Assembly (NCBI GenBank): GCA_031291715.1 | Contig: JARLIN010000512.1 | Coordinates: 1 to 35,133 of the forward strand | Origin: Rhodopila sp. | GTDB taxonomy: Bacteria; Pseudomonadota; Alphaproteobacteria; Acetobacterales; Acetobacteraceae | Direction of reading: 5' to 3' | DNA length: 35,133 nt | In this document: positions 26,663-34,446 of the stretch, one piece after another | Layout of the letters: the number at the start of each line of letters is the position of its first letter | Numbering within the stretch: the first letter of the stretch is position 1 | The notes under the pieces: generated by a model | What the model saw: only the letters and a program-made list of their open reading frames with translations | Told to the model about the DNA's origin: nothing | Database searches by the model: none | Program-made: the position numbers and the translations under genes

Positions 26663-27874
26663 TCAGCTTCCCTTAGCCAATGGGCAATCGCTCGCAGCCA
26701 ACGGCTTGTAGGCTTCGTTCCCTGGGATCGTGCTCTTGATGCGCACCATGTCCCACGTTCCAGTCGACTCGCTCGGCTTTTTCACCTCGGCCAGGAACAT
26801 GTCGTGCACCATCTGACCGTCGACACGGATGTGGCCGTCCTTCGCGAAGACGTCGTTGATCGGCGTGTCACGCATCCACTTCAGCACCGGTTCCGAAGCG
26901 TCGGTCCTCGTCGCGGCAATGGCTTTGAGGTAGTGCATCGTCGCCGAGTAGGCAGCGGTCTGGTTTTGATTCGGCATCGCCTTCTGTACTTCAAAGAACC
27001 GCTTGGCGAACTCTCGCGTCTCGGGGGTGCGATCCCAGTAGAATGCGGTCGTGAACTGCAAGCCCTGCGCGGCTTGCAGGCCAAGTCCCTTGATGTCGCT
27101 GTCATAGAACAGCAAGGCGGCAAGCGTCTGGTTCTTCGTCAGGCCAAATTCGGCAGCCTGCTGGATCGCGTTCTGTAGGTCTTTCCCTGCATTGGCCAGG
27201 CCTACCACCTTAGCCTTCGATGCCTGCGCCTGGATCAGGAACGACGAAAAATCCGCCGTGCCCAGAGGCGCCACCGTCGAACCGAGCACCTTCCCGCCAC
27301 TTTTTTCGATCACGGTGGTGGCATCGTTCTGCATCGAATGACCGAAGGCGTAGTCGGCGGTGATAAAATACCAACTGTCACCGCCCTGGCGATCCAACGA
27401 CCCCGCGGTGCCAGCGGCCAGCGCGTAGGTGTTGTAGGTCCATTGGATGCCGAACGGCGTGCATTCCTTGCCGGTCAGCATGGCCGACACCGAGCCAGCG
27501 AACACAATCGGCTTCTTCTTCTCCGTGGCGATCTTCAGCATCGCGAGTGCCGCCGCCGAATCCGAGGATTCAATGATCAAGTCGACCTTGTCGACGTCAT
27601 ACCATTCCCGAGCCTTGGAGGCCGCGATGTCCACTTTGCTCAGATAATTGGCCGATACGACCTCGATCGGTTTCCCGAGAACCGTGCCGCCAAAATCCTT
27701 CACGGCTAGTTCCACCGCTCGGACCACCCCCATGCCGCCGATATCGGCATACGGTCCGGTCATATCGGCGATGACCCCGATCTTCACGACATCGTCCGAT
27801 ATCTGTGCCATCGCAGGGCCGGAGGCCAGCGCGGCGGCGGCCCCAGCCACGGCTATGATGTTTCGAAGTCGCAT
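26663..27874 (-). CDS. ABC transporter substrate-binding protein, branched-chain type (paralogue 2)
   Basis: This 403-residue periplasmic protein has a Sec signal (MRLRNIIAVAGAAAALASGPAMAQ) and a LivK-like fold starting VVKIGVIADMTGPYADIGG. It shares SWYFITADYAFGH, TADFSSFLIQAQAS and the LAN-x-G-x-D-x-QN-x-I-x-QA-x-EFGL pattern with the first binding protein at 21650, so the two are paralogues, probably of different specificity. AAGGAGGG precedes the ATG at 27874. It has a sigma-54 promoter about 50 bases upstream. The only gene after it on this strand is the broken aldehyde dehydrogenase. No permease genes are visible. Confidence 0.92.
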   Translation of the reverse strand: MRLRNIIAVAGAAAALASGPAMAQISDDVVKIGVIADMTGPYADIGGMGVVRAVELAVKDFGGTVLGKPIEVVSANYLSKVDIAASKAREWYDVDKVDLIIESSDSAAALAMLKIATEKKKPIVFAGSVSAMLTGKECTPFGIQWTYNTYALAAGTAGSLDRQGGDSWYFITADYAFGHSMQNDATTVIEKSGGKVLGSTVAPLGTADFSSFLIQAQASKAKVVGLANAGKDLQNAIQQAAEFGLTKNQTLAALLFYDSDIKGLGLQAAQGLQFTTAFYWDRTPETREFAKRFFEVQKAMPNQNQTAAYSATMHYLKAIAATRTDASEPVLKWMRDTPINDVFAKDGHIRVDGQMVHDMFLAEVKKPSESTGTWDMVRIKSTIPGNEAYKPLAASDCPLAKGS

Positions 27875-27922
27875 CTTCCCTCCTTGGGCATATAGCCGAA
27901 ATTCTTGTTCTAGGAGTTGAAG

Positions 27923-27938
27923 AGCAAACCTCGTGCCA
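27923..27938 (-). promoter_or_regulatory. Sigma-54 promoter for binding protein 2
   Basis: On the minus strand the sequence is TGGCACGAGGTTTGCT, a perfect TGGCAC-N5-TTGCT. Transcription would start near 27911, a 37-base leader. Confidence 0.88.
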
Positions 27939-28001
27939 ACTGCCTTGAGCGACACTCAACGGGGTCGCCAAGTCCACTTGCGGCGTTTTTTGCCGCACCG
28001 A

Positions 28002-28018
28002 TGTCGCTGCGGGAGACA
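28002..28018. promoter_or_regulatory. Predicted activator site (TGT-N11-ACA) between divergent promoters
   Basis: TGTCGCTGCGGGAGACA matches TGTC-N2-Y-N3-R-N2-GACA. It is 64 bases from the minus-strand sigma-54 promoter and 165 from the plus-strand one. The divergent region 27875-28395 holds no gene; a small ATG frame starting at 28187 overlaps the promoter and is probably chance. Confidence 0.6.
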
Positions 28019-28182
28019 GACGAGAACGGTTTGTGTAGGCGTCGCGATCACTACGCGCGGTACCCGTTTCGCTACCGAAGATGCTGTACGCGGCAATGCG
28101 TCCGCCTGCGAACGCCTGCTTGCATGGGCTCACCATTTAGACGGTTCACCGGCAGTAGACAGCGATCATCACCCTAAAGACT

Positions 28183-28198
28183 TGGTATGAAGATTGCT
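28183..28198 (+). promoter_or_regulatory. Sigma-54 promoter for the AMP-forming ligase
   Basis: TGGTATGAAGATTGCT keeps GG-N10-GC and the TTGCT box; the -24 element is TGGTAT rather than TGGCAC. Transcription would start near 28209, leaving a long leader of about 187 bases. Confidence 0.75.
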
Positions 28199-28395
28199 AC
28201 AAACTCCAAGAGTGACAAAAAGACAAAGAGGCGTCTGTCAATGCCAGGGCGGCATAACATGCTGGTCTTCCCCGTTTGCGACTTCGGCCGCGGCGTCGGT
28301 CCGGCCAATGGCCACCGGCAACGTGGTACAGCACCTGCGTACCGCGCCCGTGCCTTTTCGCCGCTGCCACTGACCCATCTGAGGAGGCTGATGCC

Positions 28396-30048
28396 GTGAA
28401 GCCATACCTGACACTCCACCATCCAGCCAAAGCACGACTCTACCGGGAGCAAGGGCTGTGGAACGATGATACATTCTATGGACTCCTGTCGCGGAACGCC
28501 TCGGTCAGACCCGACGAGGTCGCACTGGAGGATGGGTCCAAGCGCCTAACCTGGCAGGAGTTGCGCCATTGGGTTGACGGGGTGGCAGCCGACCTTCGGA
28601 TTTACGGCCTCATCCCCGGCGATCGGGTGTCGATCTGGATGTCCAATCGTGTCGAGGCAATCGTCACTTTCCTGGCCTGCTCCCGCGAAGGCTTCGCCTG
28701 CAATCCCTCTCTACACCGGACCTTCACCTGCGCAGACGTCATGCCGCGTCTGGAGCGCCTTTCGGCGAAAGCCCTGGTCACAGAACCAGGATGGAGTGCC
28801 AACGAACAAGAGGTCGATGTTGATGCCGCCTTGGCACGGGTCGAGTCGTTGCGTGTCGTCTACACGCCTGACACCTTTCCCCGGCCCGGTCCAAACATGA
28901 CCCCGCCCTCCGCCGACCCGGACAAGGTGGCCTATCTGGCGTTTACGTCCGGAACCACCGGCAACCCAAAATGCGTCATGCATTCGGACAACACACTGCT
29001 TGCCAATGCACGCGACCTGGTGCGCGATTGGGGGCACACGCGCGACACCGTCATCATGTCGCTTTCCCCCGTATCACATCACATCGCCTGGGTGGCTGTG
29101 GCCCAGTGGCTGCTCCTCGGCTGCCATCTGGTCATGGACAACCCACCGAAGGGAATGAGTCGGATCGACTGGATCACCAACCGGGGTGTCACCTACATCC
29201 TGGGAGTCCCCACTCACGCCATCGACATTCTTGCCGAACAGCGGTCGCTCGGCGCGACGCGCCTAGGCTCGGTTAAGGTGTTCTATATGGCGGGGGCACA
29301 GATTCCGCCCTCGCTCGCGGCCGAATTCATTGCGCAAGGGATCGTGCCGCAGAACGTTTACGGCATGACGGAGAATTCGTCACACCAATATACCCACCCC
29401 ACCGATGAGACCGACACGATTATCGGAACGTGCGGGCGCGGCGGGCTCGCCTACCAGGTTCGAATCTTTGACATCGCCAATCCCGACCGAGAGGTGCCAC
29501 GCGGCGAAGTTGGCCAGATCGGCGGACAAGGCGCCGCACTCATGCTCGGATATTTTGACAACCAGTCAGCAACGGAAAAGAGCTTCAACGCCGACGGCTG
29601 GTTCCTCTCCGGCGACCTTGGGGTCATGGATGGCGCCGGCAATCTCCGCATCGAGGGACGCCTCAAGGACATCATCATCCGCGGCGGCCATAACATATAC
29701 CCCGACCACATCGAGACCTTGGCGATCCGTGGTCAGGGCGTCGAGAAAGCAGCCTGCTTTCCGGTCCCGGATGAACGTCTTGGCGAACGGGTTTGCATTG
29801 CCGTCGTGGGCGACGCCGATCCGCAGGATGTGCTTCGGCATCTGGCTACGGAGGGTCTGTCCCGTTACGAGATGCCGGAATACTTCGCCCGGGTTTCTGA
29901 CTTTCCGGTCAACATCCACGGCAAGGTGCTAAAGCGGGAACTGATCCAGATGGTGGAGCGGGGCGACCTTGCGCCACAACCCATCCGGTTCCGACTGGAG
30001 CAGCCCAACTTGGGCCGGGCATCCCGCCCGAGCGAATCCCGGGTATAG
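28396..30048 (+). CDS. AMP-forming acyl-CoA synthetase / carboxylate-CoA ligase
   Basis: This 550-residue enzyme of the ANL superfamily activates a carboxylic acid with ATP, giving AMP and acyl-CoA. The motifs are AFTSGTTGNPKCVMHS (P-loop), VYGMTEN, GWFLSGDLG, GRLKDIIIRGGHNIYP (hinge) and the C-terminal catalytic Lys region NIHGKVLKREL. The start is GTG at 28396, 8 bases after GAGGAGG; the ATG five bases earlier runs into a stop after two codons. It has its own sigma-54 promoter and is followed after 302 bases by the acyl-CoA dehydrogenase operon. The family contains cyclohexanecarboxylate, cinnamate and fatty acid ligases; substrate not deducible. Confidence 0.92.
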   Translation: MKPYLTLHHPAKARLYREQGLWNDDTFYGLLSRNASVRPDEVALEDGSKRLTWQELRHWVDGVAADLRIYGLIPGDRVSIWMSNRVEAIVTFLACSREGFACNPSLHRTFTCADVMPRLERLSAKALVTEPGWSANEQEVDVDAALARVESLRVVYTPDTFPRPGPNMTPPSADPDKVAYLAFTSGTTGNPKCVMHSDNTLLANARDLVRDWGHTRDTVIMSLSPVSHHIAWVAVAQWLLLGCHLVMDNPPKGMSRIDWITNRGVTYILGVPTHAIDILAEQRSLGATRLGSVKVFYMAGAQIPPSLAAEFIAQGIVPQNVYGMTENSSHQYTHPTDETDTIIGTCGRGGLAYQVRIFDIANPDREVPRGEVGQIGGQGAALMLGYFDNQSATEKSFNADGWFLSGDLGVMDGAGNLRIEGRLKDIIIRGGHNIYPDHIETLAIRGQGVEKAACFPVPDERLGERVCIAVVGDADPQDVLRHLATEGLSRYEMPEYFARVSDFPVNIHGKVLKRELIQMVERGDLAPQPIRFRLEQPNLGRASRPSESRV

Positions 30049-30185
30049 CTGGGTGGTTGCATTCTTTATGACGGCACGACGGGGCGACTGTCCTGGGGCT
30101 GCGATCGGCTCGCCTGGCCAACCGGACGGACACACCGCGCGATGAATGTCGGCGTCCACCATGCAGACAGCCCGCGTCAGCCGAG

Positions 30186-30202
30186 TGTCCTCTGTGCGGA
30201 CA
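30186..30202. promoter_or_regulatory. Predicted activator site (TGT-N11-ACA), dehydrogenase operon
   Basis: TGTCCTCTGTGCGGACA has perfect 5-base arms TGTCC/GGACA and shares its seven central bases TCTGTGC with the site at 17384. It lies 52 bases before the -24 element at 30254. The gap 30049-30350 otherwise holds only the promoter and a leader hairpin. Confidence 0.65.
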
Positions 30203-30253
30203 ACCACCGGCTGACGTTTGGCGATGCGCTCGATAAATGCGCCCGATCAGCGA

Positions 30254-30269
30254 TGGCATGACAGTTGCT
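30254..30269 (+). promoter_or_regulatory. Sigma-54 promoter for the acyl-CoA dehydrogenase operon
   Basis: TGGCATGACAGTTGCT matches the -24/-12 consensus apart from one base (CAT for CAC). Transcription would start near 30280 and drive the run of genes to the window end. Confidence 0.85.
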
Positions 30270-30310
30270 AGTGATTAGCTGAGGCTCCCAAGGAGCGAAA
30301 CCGTTTCAAA

Positions 30311-30330
30311 TTCCAACCTTTTGGTTGGAA
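30311..30330 (+). promoter_or_regulatory. Perfect leader hairpin upstream of the dehydrogenase gene
   Basis: TTCCAACC-TTTT-GGTTGGAA is an 8-bp perfect stem with a four-T loop, between the predicted start site and the ribosome site (GAAGGAAGG). It may stabilise the mRNA 5' end or bind a regulator. Confidence 0.5.
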
Positions 30331-30350
30331 GACGAAGGAAGGAAAGTCGA

Positions 30351-31586
30351 ATGGATCCGGCGATGTCTGAGCAGATCGAAGCAGTGCGCGAGATGGTTAT
30401 CCGCTTCATGCAGACCGAAGTGGTGCCTGTCATGGAGGACTTCGAGCAACGCGGCGAGTTCCCCCGCGACCTTATCAAGAAGGCTGGCGATGCGGGCATC
30501 TACGGCGCGATCTTCCCGGAATCGGTCGGTGGCAGCAACCTCGGCTACCTGGCCGCGACGGTGGTCCAGGAGGAAATGGGGCGCCTCGACGTCCGGTTCG
30601 CCGCCTGCAACAACCAGCAAGGTTCGACCTGCCCAAGCTGTATCTACATGGGTGGGACGGCCGAGCAGGTGATGAAATACGTCCCCAACCTGATCGCTGG
30701 CGAGACGATCGGCATGATGTCGCTGACCGAGCCGAGCAGTGGTTCGGACGCCGCGGGGGCGATGAAGACCGTGGCTCGGCGCGACGGCGATGTTTATCGC
30801 ATCAACGGCCAAAAGATGTGGGCCTCCATGGCCAATCAAACCGATGTCGGCGTTCTGCTGGCGAAAACCGATCCATCCGCCGGACCACGTGGTATCACGG
30901 CCTTTATCGTAGAACCGAAGAAGTATCCCGGCTTCACCGCCAAGCCGATCGAGATGCTTGGCTTGTCGAATGCGCTACGCACCAACGTCGTGTTCCTCGA
31001 CGATTTCATCGTTCCCGTCGAAAACCGGCTCGGCGCCGAGGGCGATGGCTTCAAGATCATCATGCGGGTGTTGCAAGCGGGACGCGTGACCGTGGCCGGC
31101 AAGGCCTTGGGCGTCGCACGCGCCTGCTTCGAGGACGCGGTTCGCTACGCCAATGAGCGCGAGATTCGCGGTCAGCCGATTGGCAAATTCCAGATGATCC
31201 AGGCAGACATTGCGGAAATGGCCTGCGCGATCGAAGCCAGCCGCGCTCTGGTCTACAAGGCAGCATGGTGCATGGACGAATCTCTGCCGTCCAACCGCCT
31301 CTCCGCCATCGCCAAGTACCATGCGTCGCAGACCGCGAAGCTGTGTGCCGACAAGGCGCAACAGATATTCGGCGGCTATGGCATGGCGCGGGAATATCGC
31401 GTGTCCTGGCTGAAGTCTTACGCCGACCTGTTCTTCACGGGCGAGGGTTCGGCCAACATCCAGAAGATCCTGATCGCCGAGGACGCCCTCGGCTACAAGG
31501 TCGCCGACCGCCACCATGGCAGGACCGGCCTGCGCGATATCCGCAAGAACGACGTCGCCGATGAACTCAAACAAAAAGCCGGTTGA
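30351..31586 (+). CDS. Acyl-CoA dehydrogenase
   Basis: A 411-residue FAD enzyme that introduces an alpha,beta double bond into an acyl-CoA. Family motifs are visible: MMSLTEPSSGSDAAGA (FAD/substrate region), INGQKMWASMANQTDVG, REIRGQPIGKFQMIQADIAEM and QQIFGGYGMAREY. The probable catalytic base is E365 in FFTGEGSANIQKILIAEDALG. GAAGGAAGG lies before the ATG. It heads a tight operon (gaps 13, 11 and 14 bases, then two ATGA overlaps). Electrons would pass to an ETF outside the window. The specific acyl chain or ring cannot be told. Confidence 0.94.
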   Translation: MDPAMSEQIEAVREMVIRFMQTEVVPVMEDFEQRGEFPRDLIKKAGDAGIYGAIFPESVGGSNLGYLAATVVQEEMGRLDVRFAACNNQQGSTCPSCIYMGGTAEQVMKYVPNLIAGETIGMMSLTEPSSGSDAAGAMKTVARRDGDVYRINGQKMWASMANQTDVGVLLAKTDPSAGPRGITAFIVEPKKYPGFTAKPIEMLGLSNALRTNVVFLDDFIVPVENRLGAEGDGFKIIMRVLQAGRVTVAGKALGVARACFEDAVRYANEREIRGQPIGKFQMIQADIAEMACAIEASRALVYKAAWCMDESLPSNRLSAIAKYHASQTAKLCADKAQQIFGGYGMAREYRVSWLKSYADLFFTGEGSANIQKILIAEDALGYKVADRHHGRTGLRDIRKNDVADELKQKAG

Positions 31587-31599
31587 GCGAAGAAAGACA

Positions 31600-32388
31600 A
31601 TGTCCGAAAATCTGAAATTTTCTATCGACAACGGCATCGCCACGATCACACTCGATCGCCCGGAAAAGCTCAACGCCTTCACCGACGAAATGCTCGAGGA
31701 CTGGCTGACGGCACTCGAGGAATGCCGGGTCAATGACGAGGTCCGTGTCATTGTTATCACGGGCGCCGGCCGCGCGTTCACCACCGGCGGCGACGTCAGT
31801 ACCTTCGACCAGCACGCCGCCCAGACGGCGCGCGGGATCAAGTCCCGCGTCACCGAGGGGATCCAGCGGCTGCCGAAAAAGCTTGCCGAGATCGACAAGC
31901 CGGTGATCGCCGCGATGAACGGCATCGCCACCGGCGGTGGCGTGGACGTTGCCCTGGCCTGCGACATCCGTTTCGCCGCAGAAAGCGCGCGCTTCGCCGA
32001 AACCTATGTGAAGATCGCGATGATTCCCGGTGCTGGCGGTGCCTATATGCTGCCGCGCCTGGTTGGCCTATCGAAGGCGCTGGAACTGCTTTGGACCGGC
32101 GATTTCGTCGACGCGCGCGAAGCCGAACGCATCGGCCTTGTGAACAAAGTCTTCCCGGATGCCGAACTGATGGCGCGCACTTATGAGTTCGCCCGCCGCC
32201 TGGCCGACGGCCCGCCTCTTGCCATCCAACTGGTCAAGCGCGTAGCCCGCATGGGTCTCGACAAGGACCTGGCAACCGGCCTGGAAATCGCCGCGGCGAA
32301 CCTGCCTGTGGTTCGCTCCAGCGAGGACCACAAGGAAGCCGTCGCGGCCTTCAAGGAAAAGCGCCGCCCGCAGTTCAAGGGTCGCTAG
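31600..32388 (+). CDS. Crotonase-family enzyme, enoyl-CoA hydratase/isomerase-like
   Basis: A 262-residue crotonase. The oxyanion loops AFTTGGDVS and GIATGGGVDVALACDI are present, then FAETYVKIAMIPGAGGAYMLPRLVG. Compared with mitochondrial enoyl-CoA hydratase, the first catalytic Glu (GGGCEL) is Asp here (GGGVDV) and the second (PEIKLG) is Tyr (TYVKIA), so classic hydration is not assured. The start at 31600 is preferred because the family begins there, 13 bases after the dehydrogenase stop. It should act on the product of the preceding dehydrogenase. Confidence 0.88.
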   Translation: MSENLKFSIDNGIATITLDRPEKLNAFTDEMLEDWLTALEECRVNDEVRVIVITGAGRAFTTGGDVSTFDQHAAQTARGIKSRVTEGIQRLPKKLAEIDKPVIAAMNGIATGGGVDVALACDIRFAAESARFAETYVKIAMIPGAGGAYMLPRLVGLSKALELLWTGDFVDAREAERIGLVNKVFPDAELMARTYEFARRLADGPPLAIQLVKRVARMGLDKDLATGLEIAAANLPVVRSSEDHKEAVAAFKEKRRPQFKGR

Positions 32389-32399
32389 GGAAGCGAAAC

Positions 32400-33188
32400 A
32401 TGGAACAAATCTTCCAACCCGGCAAGCTTGCTGGCCGCGTGGCACTCGTCACCGGCGGCGGCACCGGCATCGGGCTTGAAACCGCCACGCAAATGGCCAG
32501 CCTCGGCGCCCACGTCGTCATTGTAGGACGCCGCCTCGACGTAGCCGAGGACGCCGCCGCCGGGCTTGTCGCCCAGGGCCTGAAAGCGTCCGCCTTCAAG
32601 ATGGACGTGCGCGAATACGCCATGGTCGAAGCCGTCTTTGGCGAAGTCGTTCACAAGCACGGCAGCCTCGACATCCTGATCAACAACGCCGCGGGCAACT
32701 TCCGCGCCGATACCGAGAAGCTGTCGCCCAACGGCTGGCGCACGATCATCGATATCGACCTGAACGGAACGTTCCACTGCTGCCGCGCGGCTTTCCCCGC
32801 GCTATCCGCCTCGCAGCACGTTGGCCGCATCGTCAGCATCATCACCTCCTACGCCTGGAGCGGCTGGCCCGGTTGCGCCCCCGCCGCCGCCGCCAAAGCC
32901 GGGATCCAGTCCCTCATGCGCACGCTCGCCGTGGAATGGGGCAACCGGAACATCGTCTGCAACAGCGTTGCACCCGGCGCGATCGGCGACACCGAAGGCA
33001 CCAGGCGCATCCACGAGGACGCCGGGCGCGCGGCGCACGAGCTCGGCCGCGTTCCCGTGGGCCGGTTCGGCAGCCGTGCCGATATCGCCGCGGCGGTGGC
33101 GTATCTCGTCTCCCCCGCCGGCCGTTACATCAATGGCACGGATCTGGTCGTCGATGGCGGACGGCAATTCTGCTTCGGAAATGCCTGA
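32400..33188 (+). CDS. Short-chain dehydrogenase, 2,4-dienoyl-CoA reductase type
   Basis: A 262-residue SDR with the nucleotide motif TGGGTGIG (residues 18-25) and INNAAGNF (94-101), the form typical of 2,4-dienoyl-CoA reductases. The usual YxxxK is absent: the residue four before K166 is Ala. Instead a Tyr lies 15 residues before the Lys (Y151), the same spacing as the Tyr/Lys pair of mitochondrial dienoyl-CoA reductase (Y199/K214). SPNGWRTIIDIDLNGTF also matches that family. The role would be NADPH reduction of a dienoyl-CoA, between crotonases of the operon. A hydroxyacyl-CoA dehydrogenase role is the alternative. Confidence 0.88.
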   Translation: MEQIFQPGKLAGRVALVTGGGTGIGLETATQMASLGAHVVIVGRRLDVAEDAAAGLVAQGLKASAFKMDVREYAMVEAVFGEVVHKHGSLDILINNAAGNFRADTEKLSPNGWRTIIDIDLNGTFHCCRAAFPALSASQHVGRIVSIITSYAWSGWPGCAPAAAAKAGIQSLMRTLAVEWGNRNIVCNSVAPGAIGDTEGTRRIHEDAGRAAHELGRVPVGRFGSRADIAAAVAYLVSPAGRYINGTDLVVDGGRQFCFGNA

Positions 33189-33202
33189 GGAAGGAAACCG
33201 CA

Positions 33203-34036
33203 ATGAACGTCGAAGGCATCATAGAAACCAGCCGTCACGGCCACGTCGGGATCATACGGCTGATCAACGAACGCGGACGCAACTCGCTGATCAATCCGAT
33301 GCGGGAAGGACTCGTCGCCTCCTTCACCGAGATGGCCGACGATCCCGACATCCGAGCGGTGTTGCTTATTGGACGAGGGAAGGTGTTCTGTGCCGGGGGC
33401 GATTTCGGGATGATGCAGACCGAGGGTGACCCCTGGTCCGCGCATCAGCGTTTCCGCCGTTCCTCCCGCTGGCTGACCGACCTGTTGCGCTACCCGAAAC
33501 CGATCATCGTCGGCGTAAACGGCGCCGCGGTCGGCGGCGGCATCGGCCTCGCCCTGATTGGCGACTTCATCTACGCCGCCGAGGAGCAAGCCAGGTTCAT
33601 CGCCGGTTTCCTCCGCCTCGGCCTGATCCCCGACATCGGCATGATGTACACCCTGCCGCGTCTCGTCGGCATGTCCCGCGCCAAGTCGTTCGTGTTTGGC
33701 GGCGAGACCTGGACCGCCCAGCAGGCCGCTGACGCCGGGCTGATCGCCGGCGCCGTGCCCGACGCCGAACTTGAAGCCCGCTGCATGGCTAAGGCCGAGG
33801 AAATGGCTGCGGTGGCCACCGAAGGCTTCTCCCTGGCCAAATGGCTCATGGGCCGCAGCCTCGAGTCCAGCCTGGACGACATGATGACAATGGAAAACCT
33901 CGGCCAATCCCTCGCCTACTCCACCGAGGCGATGCGCGAGGGTCTGACCGCCATCACCGAACGCCGGCCGCCCGACTTCGCCGCCGCGTCCGAACGCGAA
34001 ACCGCAACCAAGGCTGCCCGGAGACGCCGCCAATGA
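33203..34036 (+). CDS. Crotonase-family enoyl-CoA isomerase, PaaG-like
   Basis: A 277-residue crotonase. AAVGGGIGLALIGDF and FIAGFLRLGLIPDIGMMYTLPRLVGMSRAKSF closely follow the PaaG/enoyl-CoA isomerase pattern: both hydratase Glu positions are lost (Gly and Phe), while the Asp after IP in LGLIPD, the acid used in PaaG-type isomerases, is kept. It would shift double bonds rather than add water. GAGGAAGG precedes the ATG. The C-terminal tail is Arg-rich. It ends in an ATGA overlap with the DUF35 gene. Confidence 0.88.
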   Translation: MNVEGIIETSRHGHVGIIRLINERGRNSLINPMREGLVASFTEMADDPDIRAVLLIGRGKVFCAGGDFGMMQTEGDPWSAHQRFRRSSRWLTDLLRYPKPIIVGVNGAAVGGGIGLALIGDFIYAAEEQARFIAGFLRLGLIPDIGMMYTLPRLVGMSRAKSFVFGGETWTAQQAADAGLIAGAVPDAELEARCMAKAEEMAAVATEGFSLAKWLMGRSLESSLDDMMTMENLGQSLAYSTEAMREGLTAITERRPPDFAAASERETATKAARRRRQ

Positions 34037-34446
34037 CCGCACAACTGACCCTCCGCGAGCCGGAGGCCGACGGCAAGCCGTTCTGGGAGGCCGCCGCTGA
34101 AGGCCGCCTGATCATACAACGGTGCTGTTCCTGCGGGACGGTGCGCTTTCCGCCCCGCCACCAGTGCACCAAGTGCTGGTCGCCCGAGACCGAGTGGATC
34201 AACGCCACCGGCCATGGCGAAATCGAAAGCGTCACGGTCATCCACCGCGCCCCGACGCCAGCTTTCCGCGACCGCGTCCCCTTCGCCCTGGTCGCCGTCA
34301 CCCTCGACGAAGGCGTGCGGATGATCACCGATCTGCTCGGAGACGGCGCCTTGCAAGCCCGCATCGGCGACAAGGTCGAAGTCTGCTTCGAAACCTGCAC
34401 CAACGGCACCCTGCCGCAATTCCGGCTGACGAGGTCCGAACCATGA
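34033..34446 (+). CDS. DUF35 zinc-ribbon/OB-fold protein, partner of thiolase-like enzyme
   Basis: A 137-residue protein with an N-terminal helix (PEADGKPFWEAAAEGRLIIQRC), a zinc ribbon of two CxxC pairs (C31/C34 and C45/C48 in CCSCGTVRFPPRHQCTKC) and a C-terminal OB fold. This is the standard DUF35 layout (ChsH2 C-terminal domain, HMG-CoA/thiolase partners). DUF35 proteins bind thiolase-fold enzymes and, in the steroid side-chain pathway, form an aldolase with Ltp2. The start overlaps the upstream stop and the stop overlaps the thiolase-like start (both ATGA), pointing to a 1:1 complex with the next protein. Confidence 0.9.
   Translation: MTAQLTLREPEADGKPFWEAAAEGRLIIQRCCSCGTVRFPPRHQCTKCWSPETEWINATGHGEIESVTVIHRAPTPAFRDRVPFALVAVTLDEGVRMITDLLGDGALQARIGDKVEVCFETCTNGTLPQFRLTRSEP

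Noticed and set aside
28187-28399. 70-codon frame starting inside the AMP-ligase promoter
   Set aside because: Its ATG lies within the -24/-12 region, so the transcript would not contain it, and it overlaps the real GTG start.
31600-33188. Direct naming as badK/badH of cyclohexanecarboxylate degradation
   Set aside because: Gene order resembles ali/bad clusters, but crotonase active-site residues and the dienoyl-reductase-type SDR do not fit, so symbols were withheld.
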